64,000 nucleotides of DNA. Origin: Diphasiastrum complanatum (Eukaryota; Streptophyta; Lycopodiopsida; Lycopodiales; Lycopodiaceae). The stretch is from contig CM055092.1 of the NCBI GenBank assembly GCA_029204225.1, positions 87,158,537 to 87,222,536 on the forward strand, written 5' to 3'. A model generated the notes under the pieces. It saw only the letters and a program-made list of their open reading frames with translations. It did not search any database and was not told the origin of the DNA. The translations under genes and the position numbers were made by a program. Of this stretch, positions 36,071 through 47,640 are shown in pieces (position 1 is the first letter of the stretch; every line of letters begins with the position of its first letter).

Positions 36071-36586
36071 TCAAGTGAGCAGCAGGTTGAGCGGTTGGGT
36101 GCTATGGTGCTCATGTTGTGTTGTCGTGAGGATCCTATCATGAGTCATAACTAACGTGTCTGACAGGTAGGATATTGTTGGGTTGTTTTGGACAGTTTTG
36201 AAACTGTGTTTTCTGACACAGTCGGGACATTCAGCGTGGTACCTGGTCTTGACTGGACAATCAATTATGAAGTGGCAAGTGTCACCACAAATGAAACATC
36301 TGTTGTTCAATGGCCCTTGTATAACGGCATAGCCATCTTGTATGGCTAATGGTTTTGGAGCTTCTAGTGGATATTCATTAGAAGGTAAGAAATTTCCAGA
36401 TTGTGACAGTTGTTCTTCATATTGTTGGACTGTATGTGCTTGGATAGGCTGATATGAAGGACAAGCATCAGCAGGATGCATAAGCAAGAAGGCACCCATT
36501 GATGCCATTATTAGTGTAAATGCACTTGAAACTTGGATGATTTCACTTAGAGATCTGAACCTATAGTGTCTTCTAGCAATCGACAA
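36071..36586 (-). CDS. Orphan CCHC zinc-knuckle ORF, 171 codons
   Basis: Near residue 97 lies CFICGDTCHFIIDC (CX2CX4HX4C), followed after about ten residues by CPDC and a nearby His, a possible second incomplete metal-binding pair. Upstream is a Q/Y/P-rich segment (QPIQAHTVQQYEEQLSQSG). Zinc knuckles of this type bind single-stranded nucleic acid and are typical of retroelement gag or of some host RNA-binding proteins. No protease, integrase or RT is adjacent and no LTR was found, so origin is open. The start Met is uncertain. Confidence 0.4.
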   Translation of the reverse strand: MSIARRHYRFRSLSEIIQVSSAFTLIMASMGAFLLMHPADACPSYQPIQAHTVQQYEEQLSQSGNFLPSNEYPLEAPKPLAIQDGYAVIQGPLNNRCFICGDTCHFIIDCPVKTRYHAECPDCVRKHSFKTVQNNPTISYLSDTLVMTHDRILTTTQHEHHSTQPLNLLLT

Positions 36587-36718
36587 GCTTATAGACCCGA
36601 CCCTACCACTCTAGAACAAATCTTGAATGATGAATCTATAGATTGCAATTTCAACTTTGCAAATTCACTCCTTAATCTTTGGTTTATAGCACTCTTTCTC
36701 TCTCAACTTCAAAGTACA

Positions 36719-36796
36719 CTCAAAAAATAGAGAATCAACTTAAATGTACAAAAAATAGAGAATCAACTTAAAAAATAGAGAATAAACTTAAATGTT
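36719..36796 (+). repeat. Short tandem repeat, unit about 28 bp
   Basis: AAAAATAGAGAATCAACTTA occurs twice and a third time with one change, separated by AATGTAC-like spacers. Simple local duplication. Confidence 0.8.
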
Positions 36797-36983
36797 GTGT
36801 GAAAATCCTTGTAACTGGTTTCTGGGTGGAGAGTGAACATCTGCATTTGAAACCTGAGAAAAGTTTTGCTTCTTTGTGCTTGATACTTGTATGGAAACCC
36901 TCTTTGAAAGCGTGGGATGAAACCAGTGGGAGGGTAGTTGTGGGCTATCAATCCACTCTGGAGTGGGGCTAAGCCTGCTGGTC

Positions 36984-37093
36984 CTTATGTCCAAGGCCCC
37001 CGCAATGGTCCAAACCCCCACTAGGTCCATGACATATTATGTCATGGCCCTAATGGGAGTCTAGACCATTAGGGGGGGGGCCTTGGACATAGG
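36984..37093. repeat. 110-bp imperfect inverted repeat
   Basis: The outer arms CTTATGTCCAAGGCCCCC and GGGGGCCTTGGACATAGG are complementary apart from one extra base. The inner arms are looser (AATGGTCC with a TAGACCATT-like partner). The centre is CCATGACATA-T-TATGTCATGG (37027-37047), a perfect palindrome around one base. It may be a small MITE. No clear target duplication. Confidence 0.75.
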
Positions 37094-37597
<504 letters not shown>

Positions 37598-37901
37598 GGA
37601 CTCTACTTCATGCATATTTAGCTTGGTTTTGCTCCGGATAATCATAAGTAAGAGACTCCTTTAAAACTAAAACGTTTTTTGTAATTTATTTAAAACCTTC
37701 CTTTGCTTCATAAGGTTAGAGAGGCCTCTTTGAAAATTGTGATGACTTTCTAGTCAAGTTTCCTTTGAATGGTCAAGATGGATACACTTATTAGGGTTTT
37801 TGATCTAACGATGTGCATTATGGAGTGCTTGGTGCAACAAGAGGGACCCAATTAACTATAAGAAGAGAGGAGGAGTACCCTAACTCACTATTCTTCTTTT
37901 G

Positions 37902-39330
<1,429 letters not shown>

Positions 39331-39339
39331 GCACAGTTC

Positions 39340-39730
39340 GCATTTTTTGCACTTTCTCGAAAACTGCGAAACTTGGCTTCGACTTCTTCCGTTCAACTAT
39401 TTTGAAGAAGTCAACCTGTTGTTCAATAGTTTAAGTATTTTCAACACCTTCGACATTTTCGCATTTTTTCAAAAAATGCGAAGAAAGATGAATTCTAGAA
39501 GGCCCTCTATTTTTAAGGGTTAAAGTGTTAAAGAAACCTTCGCCAACTTTTTAAGGGCACCTTAAAGTTGTTTTAAAGGCACCTTTGGCTTTTTCGCATT
39601 TTCCCAAAAAGTGCGAGAAAGTCAAACTGTTAAAGACATCTTCGCTTTTTGGAGGGCACCTTCAACTTTCTAAGGGCACCTTAAACTTGTTTAGGACACC
39701 TTCGGCTTTTTCGCAAAATCTTGAAGAGAG
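39340..39730 (+). repeat. Hairpin-rich degenerate tandem repeats
   Basis: TTCGCATTTTTT-C-AAAAAATGCGAA at 39458-39482 is a perfect palindrome around one base. Related TTCGCATTTT...AAAA.TGCGA units lie at about 39339-39373 and 39594-39620, and a half unit at 39708. AAGGGCACCTTAAA.TTGTTT followed by GGCTTTTTCGCA occurs at 39553 and 39672 (period 119). Not coding. Confidence 0.7.
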
Positions 39731-40050
39731 AGAAAAATGCCGAAGTTTGTTTAATTTGAACGAGGTACGTTCCCAAGTCACTTCCCAAAATTTGCGAAGT
39801 GAGAGAATTTGCGATGTCCTCGTCCGTGTCAACGATTCTGATTTGTTGACCGTCTACACTATGTACAGTTGTCACAAAAGCCATATACTTCCAAGTACAA
39901 TGGCTTTCCATATTAGGTGACAATCATTCAATGTGATTAGTACATGGTTGAAATCTATAAATAGATTATCCAACCACAGATTATTTGTTGCTTTGTTAGC
40001 AACTGTGCTAACACAGAGAAAATAAAAAAAAGAAAGAAATAAAACTCCGT

Positions 40051-40130
40051 GGCATGTGTTTTGTAAGACCACGTATGAGTATCTGTCAATAAATTTCAGC
40101 CATGGCATGTGTTTTGTAAGTCCATGAGTA
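40051..40130 (+). repeat. 53-bp direct duplication
   Basis: GGCATGTGTTTTGTAAG occurs at 40051 and 40104 with related flanks (CCGT/CCAT before, ACCACG/TCCATG after). Confidence 0.7.
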
Positions 40131-40220
40131 GAAGCTTAAATAATAATAAAAAAAATCTTAAACTTGAATTTAGAACTTAGACTTAGGAAACTTAAAAATT
40201 GAAATATTTTATCTTAAGTT

Positions 40221-40819
40221 TTCCTAAGTTAAGAAAATTGAAGTTCTAAATCCTAAGTTAGAAGTTCTAGAAAGGCTAGAAACAGATTAGTCCCGTAAGT
40301 TAGTAGACACTTATGGAAGACCCTCCTTGCCATAAAAGGAGAGGCATTTGCATTGTAAACAACACTTTTGAGATTAAGCTATCTTGCTCTCTATTTTGGA
40401 GAATTATTATTCTATTTCATTTGTGTTCCCGTTGGAGAGGTGCATAGCTTGAGGGAAGGTGCTCGGGCCTCCTCTTGTCTCCTTTTCATCGGTTTTATTG
40501 TGGCATGTTCATTATTGCTTATTTGCTTAGTATTTGCCGCAATCTCATTTTATTACCCTTTGGGTGTTAATCTAGGATTTAGTCTAATCACCTTGCTAGT
40601 TGGGTAAGCCTTAGAAAGGTTTTGTATGTTGTCATCTCAGTTAATTTCATTTCTATTTTGGGCACTAGTTGGGTAAGCCTTAGTGCTTCATCATTGTTTT
40701 ATTTTTGTATTTCCGTTGAAGCTTGTTGTAGAAACTTAAAAAGTGCACGAATCCCTACATCCCTATACTACACCCGTAAGTAGATCTAGCCACCGCACGA
40801 ACTAGAAATACTTCCAGCA
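40221..40819 (+). repeat. LTR-like repeat, left copy
   Basis: 599 bp with a possible TATA-like CATAAAAGG (40332). It ends in CA before the primer site. The left edge may extend further. Confidence 0.8.
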
Positions 40820-40820
40820 T

Positions 40821-40834
40821 TGGCGCCGTTGCCG
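40821..40834 (+). other. Primer-binding site, tRNA-Asp type
   Basis: TGGCGCCGTTGCCG, one base after the LTR end. It matches the primer site common to Tat/Athila-type gypsy elements in its first 11 bases. Confidence 0.75.
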
Positions 40835-41108
40835 CTTTTTAAGTATTTTCTACCTAACTTCTTCTCCTTTTTTTCTTTTTGTTTTTTTTTTTTACTTCCG
40901 TGTTGTATGTTTGCTTGTGTACTTGTCTTTGTCTACCAACAAACAGCACGCGTCGTCTCTCCCGGTCCTACACGAGCTGCGGAGCAACTTCTTCAACCGG
41001 GGGGAAGCAACAAAAGAGTCAACTTGGGCATTTTCTTCAAAAGAAGTGACCCAAGTGACCTTTTTCACAACCAAAAAGGTATATCAGAATTCGCCAACGT
41101 GTCTGTAG

Positions 41109-41707
41109 TTCCTAAGTTAAGAAAATTGAAGTTCTAAATCCTAAGTTAGAAGTTCTAGAAAGGCTAGAAACAAATTAGTTTCATGAGTTAGTAGACACTT
41201 ATGGAAGACCCTCCTTGCCATAAAAGGAGAGACATTTGCATTGTAAACGACACTTTTGAGATTAAGCTATCTTGCTCTCTATTTTGGAGAATTATCATTC
41301 TATTTCAATTGTGTTCTCTTTGGGAAAGTGCATAGCTTGAGGGAAGGTGCTCGGGCCTCCTCTTGTCTCCTTTTCATCGATTTTATTGTGGCATGTTCAT
41401 TATTGCTTATTTGCTTAGTATTTGCTGCAATCTCATTTTATTACCCTTTGGGTGTTAATCTAGGATCTAGTCTAATCACCTTGCTAGTTGGGTAAGCCTT
41501 AGTAAGGTTTTGTATGTTGTCATCTCAGTTAATTTCATTTATGTTTCGGGCACTAGTTGAGTAAGCCTTAGTGCTTCATCATTGTTTTATTTTCGTATTT
41601 TCCTTGAAGCTTGTTGTAGAAACTTAAAAAGTGGACGAATCTCTACATCCCTATACTACACCCGTAAGTAGATCTAGCCACCGCACGAATTAGAAATACT
41701 TCCAACA
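41109..41707 (+). repeat. LTR-like repeat, right copy
   Basis: 599 bp, the direct repeat of the left copy. It differs at scattered positions (for example around AAACAAATTAGTTTCATGAG) and ends CCAACA, followed by unrelated sequence. Confidence 0.8.
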
Positions 41708-42114
41708 TGTTCCGTCCATGAGACATATTATTTGAGCCTCCCAGTTCCGCCATCAATTTTTGGTTGTAGTTAATATTTGTATTGTGCTTCAGTATAATAT
41801 AGCAACAACACATTTTTATCTGTGTACAAAGTAGATGAATGCTTGTTGTGATTGAATGCACTTTCATCGCTGTTTGATCGCGCTTGTTTACTCACTCTGA
41901 TAAGAACACGAACGTCTATGACTTCTCAGTTTTCGATCAGACCCTGGTTGTCTTTGACGCCTGAGGAACTCGCGATATCATACTGCTCTTCCATTTATTT
42001 CGGAACCATACTTCACATTGAATCCGTTTTCAGTAATACCACACACAAACCATTTCTAATCTCTTGGATGGACTGTAATCTTGTTTTTAGAGTATAAATT
42101 AATTTTTAAGATCT
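41708..42114. other. No gene seen
   Basis: Spacer between the short gypsy-like element and the next copia LTR. The 81-codon plus-strand ORF at 41852 has no motif. Confidence 0.4.
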
Positions 42115-42273
42115 TGTTGGGCAATTAGAACACTTAAAGCTGTGATTATATTTAGCATGAGTTGTCTATTAGACTATTTTTGTATCTAGCAGTTGATTGT
42201 AATGGAAGAGCTATTCCACAATATTTCTGCTCTCTTCTCCGTTTGTGTTCTTCTATCTCCATTGCCCCCATCA
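42115..42273 (+). repeat. Probable 5' LTR of copia Z (short)
   Basis: Starts TGTTGGGCAATTAG and ends CCCCATCA, about 159 bp, three bases before a perfect primer site. There is no identical partner, so the left boundary is inferred from the TGTTGG start. Confidence 0.55.
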
Positions 42274-42276
42274 AAT

Positions 42277-42288
42277 TGGTATCAGAGC
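42277..42288 (+). other. Primer-binding site of copia Z
   Basis: TGGTATCAGAGC, a perfect match to the initiator tRNA-Met type site, 54 bp before the gag ATG. Confidence 0.9.
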
Positions 42289-42341
42289 ATAGCTCAAATA
42301 AACCGAGAGATTAAGTTTGCTCTATCTGTATTACTGTTATC

Positions 42342-43403
42342 ATGTCTCATATAGGTAACTCTTCATCGTCATCATCCAACGAGGCTATAATTATTGACAA
42401 GGTCAATGGTTCTAACTTTTACATCTGGAAGTTAAAACTTCGGATGGGGTTGATAGATAGAGATCTTTGGGATGTAGTAGAAGGTGCAGACCTGAAACCA
42501 AAAGATGGTGATCAAGCAAAGGCATGGAAGATCAAAGATCAGAAGGCCTTAGCATGTATCATACTCAATCTGGCCGACTTCCAAATATCCCACGTTACCA
42601 CATGCAAAACCTCTAAGGATGCATTAGATTTGTTATCAAATCTCTATGAGAGTCATGATGTAATTACTAGATTACATCTTAGAAGGAAGTTCTTCACTCT
42701 TAGCATGTCTGATTCTACTGCCATCACTTCTCACATCAACAGCTTCAATTCTTTATTGGATCAGTTATCAGCTATAGGATGTTCTATTCAAGATAATGAT
42801 GCTGTTATGACTTTGCTTTCTTCTCTTCCAAAGTCATATGAGCACTTTGTTGTGATGATCTCCACACAACCCGACTCACTCTTCAAAAGGTGATTGGTCA
42901 CCTACTTCAAGAAGAAATGCAGAGAAATACTAGTAGCATGTCTATCAAAGACAAATCCATGGCTCCATACACCAAGAAGAAAGACTACTCCAAGGGCAAG
43001 AATCAAGTGCAGTAGCAACAACAGAAGCCTCACACTCAAGCTGAGATAGTGGATCACGCAAGAAGCTCTTATGTGAATATTGCAAGAGAGCTAATCACGA
43101 CATCAAGGAGTGTCGTATCTGAATCTACAACGAGGAAAATAAGCAACAACAACAACAACATCCAGACTCCTCCAACATGGCGGAATTCAAGGAGCAAGAT
43201 ACACACTTGTTAATGGCTTACAACAGTAGCGAAGACTGTGATAGCTGGTACCTGGACAACGGCGCTACCCAGCACATGACCTCTCGCAAGGAATGGTTTA
43301 CCAAGTATTCAACTTACAGCAGAGATCAATTCATCTACCTCAGAGATTCAAGCACCATACGCGTGGAAGGCAAAGGAACAATTAAGATTGTCGCAGAAGC
43401 TTT
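42342..43403 (+). pseudogene. copia Z gag and protease start
   Basis: The gag frame 42342-42893 starts MSHIGNSSSSSSNEAIIIDK and has VNGSNFYIWKLKLRMGLIDRDLW, ACIILNLADFQISHVTTCKTS, LHLRRKFFTLSMSDS and INSFNSLLDQLSAIGC, all typical of copia gag. After a frameshift, a zinc knuckle CEYCKRANHDIKEC (about 43075-43117) and the protease WYLDNGATQHMTSRKEWF follow. Asn replaces Ser in the D-S/T-G-A loop. The frame ends in unrelated sequence after GKGTIKIV. Confidence 0.85.
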
Positions 43404-44016
43404 TTCTTGTTTCGTGTTTGTCCTCTCTTCTGATTCGCGAGCAGTTTTCTATCTTTGAATTTTCTTTTTGTGCGGAAGCTCTTACAAGATCCCAGACACT
43501 CGACTACACATCATAGAACATATTTTATTCTAGCAATCAAGAGACATAGCACAAGGCCAAGAGATACACAAAATAGAGCGACTATATTGTCAGTTTGGTT
43601 TTAGAGCGAGATCGTCAGTGTCTCGCTCATTGGCGGAATGACTCTCTGCTCTTTCGCTGTGTTCTGCTTGTTGGCAGACTTTCATGCATAGCTATGGTAT
43701 TTTTGCTTTCTTACTCTATTCGCTACGTCTCTCTCTGTTTCTTACAGATCTCTGTATTCACTATCTCTCTTCTTTTTTATGATCCAGAGAGGATCGTTTA
43801 TACCTCCACTGTGTGGAATTTACAAGATAGCTAAACATAGAATCACAAGACTAGTTAACGCTAATCAACTAGTTAGTTAGTCTTTGTCGTTGCTATTCAT
43901 TTCGGCTGGGCATGAAGCTCGTTGAGCTGCCAGCTGGCAGCGCGTAAGATTTCTCTTCGTGTGTTTTCGTTCTTTTCGTTTCTTTTCGTAGTTTTTCTTT
44001 TGCGTCCATTGATGTG
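43404..44016. other. No gene; possible LTR of one of the flanking copia pieces
   Basis: T-rich on the plus strand with LTR-like strings (CTTACAAGATCCCAGACACTCG in two parts, TTTTCGTTCTTTTCG). It separates plus-strand copia Z from minus-strand copia W. No duplicate copy in the window, so identity is a guess. Confidence 0.3.
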
Positions 44017-45730
44017 TCACTCTGCGAATGCCACGAACTTCTTGAAAGAATCAAATACTTCAGATTTCTTATTCAAGTAGTACATCGTGGTCATTCGACT
44101 GTAATCATCTATGAACATTAGAAAATATCTTGAACCTGAGAGCAAATCTGTTTTCATCGGTCCACACACAACAAAGTGGAAGAGCTCAAGAACTTCTTTG
44201 GCTCTTCTTCCCTCGTGTGTGAATGGATTCCAATGTTGCTTGCCTTTTTGACAAGCTTCGTAGAACTCAGCCTTTGGCTTTGAAATCTTGAGACCTGTGA
44301 CAGTGTCCTTTCTGCTCATGTCATACAGGCTCCGCATGTTCAGATGATACATTCTTCTATGCCAGAGCTGATCTTCATTTTCTGAAGCATTTAATATGCT
44401 TTCAGAGGTGCTGATTATTTTGGCCTGGTAGAGATTTGCTTCTCTACATCCGACCGTCAGCAACTTGTTTGTCGTCTTCTCGATCATACGGCAAGTGTTG
44501 CCATCGAACAAAACTCGAATGCCTAGATCTGCCATCTTGGAGATAGATAGCAGATCCTTTCTGAGTGAGGGCACATAGAGTGCTCCTGGTAGCTCTTCTT
44601 GGCCTGACAGTGTTCGTAGCTGTAGAGAGCCGATGCCTTTGACATCGTGTCTACTTTCATCGCCTAGAATCACTACTCTGTCGTTTTTGAGTTCGCAAAA
44701 GTTGATCAAGATCTTCTTGTTGCAGGTTATGTGAGATGGTGCTCCTAAATCGATGACTACATCATAGTCGTGTTCAGAGTAGCTTGTCGAAGCTTCGTCG
44801 AGAATCGTAAAAGTTTCGTTACCTCTTTCAGCATCCTTTGATGACTCTGCAACATTTGCCTTTTCAGCTTTGTTTTTTTTTTTTTTTGGGTTGAATCTGC
44901 AGTCGTATGCAGAATGCCATTTCTTCTTGCAGTGCATGCAAGGTATTACTAAATTGAACCAGTATTTGTTGGCTGTACGGCCTGGTTTGTGGCAGTGATC
45001 GCAGGAAGAAGATTCTTGAATTGAGGACTTCGTCTTCTCGAATCTTGGCTTGTTTTTGTTCTTCTTCTTTCCTTTCATGAAGAGAGCCTTCTCTTGATCA
45101 CTGCTTCCCTCTCCTTCGTCTCTCATCAGTCTCTCATCAGCGACAAGACTGACTGCTTTGTCGAATGTCATATCTGGTAGACTCAGTATGAGCATTCTCA
45201 GCTGCTGATAGGACGTCGGTAGAGATTTCATGAAGTACATCAACTGTTGTGGTACTGGGACCTGGTGCTCCTGTCCTGATGCAGCGAGTTGAGCGAAGAT
45301 CATTATGATCTTCTCAACGTGCTGATCTAACTGGTTGCCATCCCACCGTATGGATTGCAGCTGATTGTGAAGGTGCATGACTGAAGCTGCAGTCCTCACT
45401 TCATACTTCTGCTTTAATCTTTCCCACACTGCATGGCTGCTTTCGCAGTCTTCAATCTGCATGAGTAGATCTTCATTTATGGACGAAACGATGATCGCCA
45501 TTGTGCACTCATTCTTTCTGATCCATTCAGCTCTCCTTGGGTCTCTCTTTGGAGCTGCACCTCTGAGAGTTCGATCACCGACCATATGCCTTTGCCCTTC
45601 AGAAGTGTTTTGATTTTGAATTTTCAGATTCTGTATTTTGCACCATCAAGAGTGATTGCTACTCTGGTCTGGATTGTCGTAGCTATATTGTGTTGGTGCT
45701 TTTATCATTGCTTGGTGCTTTTATTACATT
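44017..45730 (-). CDS. copia W gag-protease-integrase frame, 522 codons open
   Basis: One open frame covers 44017-45585. The first part of gag (TIQTRVAITLDGAKYRI, then FKIKTLLKGKGIWSV) lies in another frame up to about 45725. There are two zinc knuckles: CDHCHKPGRTANKY (His and last Cys lost) and CMHCKKKWHSAYDC (intact). The protease loop is VIDLGAPSH instead of DSGA. Integrase: LWHRRMYHLNMRSLYDMS, YEACQKGKQH (first Cys lost), FVVCGPMKTD (catalytic Asp position reads Val), then FIDDYSRMTTMYYL. It stops before the second core Asp. Long but clearly inactivated by substitutions. Confidence 0.85.
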
Positions 45731-45739
45731 CATAGATCA

Positions 45740-47405
45740 CTATGGGCCAAGATCAGATGAGTCTTGACAATTTATGCCCTGACAACTGATTCTTTTCGGA
45801 AGACAAATTCTATTCCTTCCAGTAGTCACTCTGTACAGTCAGACCCAAAAGAAGAAGAAGAAGCTGCAACTCAGGGGCAGCTGACGAATCAGCCGACACA
45901 ACGCCAAGTTTCGCAGCCAGAACCTTCAACCAAAAGATCAACTTGAATTCGAACTCAACCTGTCCGATACATTGATGAGTTCGCTCACTATTCTATTCAG
46001 GAGCCAACAACAGTTGAGGAAGCTATGTCACAAGCAGATTCGGATCTCTAGAAAAAAGCAATGGAAAAGGAGTACAACTCATTGCTGAGGAACAACACAT
46101 GGACTGTCACCGAACTACCAACAAACAAAAAAGTAATCGATTGCAAATGGATCTTCAAGATCAAATATAATGTAGATGGCAGTATCGATAGAAGGAAAGC
46201 TCGACTCATGGCAAGAGGAGTCTCATAGATTTCCAATATCGACTACTTTAGAACTTTCAGTCCGCTCGTCAACAAACACACCTCTATTCAACTGCTACTT
46301 TCGTATGATGTTGCAATGAATCTTGAGGTACACCAAATGGATGTACAAACAGAAATTCTCAAATGGAGTTATCGAGGAGGACATCTACATGATCCAGCCA
46401 AAAGGCTATATCCTCAATGGTTGAGAAGATCAGATATGCAAACTCCACAAAGCTTTGTATAGTTTGAAGCAATCATCTAGAGCGTGGTTCCATCGAATCA
46501 ACACATTTTTAATCGATCATGAATTCGAACCTAGCTCTGTAGACTGTAATGTATATTTTAAAGCTGTAGATTAATTATTTGTCATCATCGCACTCTATGT
46601 GGATAATACGTTGTTGTTCAGCAACAATATCAGATTGACGAAGAGACAGAAAACAAGGACTTCTCTACATCACCTAGCAAATGTACTTCCATAATTTGTT
46701 GACGAAATATAATTTTATTAATTGCAAGTTTGTGCATAATCCCATGGATTCAAGTCTTAAATTATCCAAAAAACAATGCCCTCAGACCAATGAGGAGAAG
46801 GTCGAAATGAAGGGATACCCATATCAATCAATTATCAGATCTCTGATCTATGCAATGATTTCTACCAGGCCAGATCTTGCATTTACCATCAGTTCCTTGA
46901 GCCAATACATGACCAACCCTGATATGATCCACCGGAGAGCTCTTTTCAGAGTAATCAGATATGTACGAGCTACTATCGACCTGTACATCTACTATGGTGA
47001 TGTAGATTCATCCAATATCCATACAGTTCATGGATATACATATGTGAATAGAGCAGACGATGTCAACACCAGAAGATCGACTTCTGGATTTGTGTTTTAT
47101 TCAATAATGGTCCAATATCCTGGAACAGTAAAAAATAGACCTCCATTGCAATGTCATCCACTGAATCCAAAAATATTGCAGCCCCTCAAGCCACGAAAGA
47201 GGCAATTTGATTGAGAAACTTATTGTCTGATATTGAACTCAAACAGTCTGCTCCAACAATGATACAGTGTGACAATCAGAGTGCTATCACATTATCAATC
47301 AATCCTAGATTTCATTCTAGGAGCAAGCACATCAAAATTAAATATCACTACATCAAGAGCAAGATGCTCAACAAGGAGGTAAGTATGAAATTTTGCAGAA
47401 CCTAG
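45740..47405 (+). pseudogene. copia RT - RNase H fragment (possibly copia Z family)
   Basis: The plus strand resumes with a Q/P/S-rich integrase-RT linker (45764-45946). RT then follows in several frames: NNTWTVTELPTNKKVIDCKWIFKIK, VHQMDVQTEILKW, LYVDNTLLF (YVDD changed to YVDN). Then DSSLKLSKKQCPQTNEEKVEMKGYPYQSIIRSLIYAM, RPDLAFTISSLSQYM and RNase H (VHGYTYVNRADDVNTRRSTSGFVF, MIQCDNQSAITLSINPRFHSRSKHIKIKYHYI). Many stops and small indels. Same orientation as copia Z, but the LTRs differ, so joining them into one element is uncertain. Confidence 0.85.
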
Positions 47406-47480
47406 TACATGGCAACTAACATCACAAGAATTTTTGTGCTATCTTGAATTTGAAAATCAAGGCAATCAAGGATCCAGATT

Positions 47481-47640
47481 AAGGGAGGGTGTTGGATTCC
47501 TATTCTCTCCATCCCTATCTTTCTTCTAATCTAGATCCATTCACTAACTGTTGTAGATATTTGTATAGTTGTACACTCTGCAGAATTACACTTGTTTTCT
47601 AACAGTCTGCAGAAAGACAAAAAAATTCGGACAGAGGTCT
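47481..47640 (+). repeat. Polypurine tract and start of a 3' LTR
   Basis: AAGGGAGGG (47481-47489) abuts TGTTGGATTCC, which is the end of a copia interior and the start of a 3' LTR. The right end of the LTR is not recognised. The sequence does not match the LTR at 42115-42273 well. Confidence 0.7.

Larger units (their letters stand above)
40221..41707 (+). mobile_element. Short gypsy-like element: two 599-bp LTR-like repeats around a 290-bp interior
   Basis: Direct repeats at 40221-40819 and 41109-41707 are the same length and nearly identical by eye. The first ends CCAGCA and is followed after one base by TGGCGCCGTTGCCG, the tRNA-Asp-type primer site used by Tat/Athila-like gypsy elements. 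The interior is pyrimidine-rich and has at most a short gag-like start. No TG is found at the left edge of either repeat and no polypurine tract before the second, so part of the LTR and most of the interior may be deleted. Confidence 0.75.

Noticed and set aside
42115-47640. Idea that copia Z gag (42.3 kb) and the RT-RNase H at 46-47.4 kb form one element interrupted by copia W
   Set aside because: Orientation and order would fit, but the presumed 5' LTR (42115) and the LTR starting at 47490 do not match beyond TGTTGG, and no target duplication around copia W was found. Left unproven.
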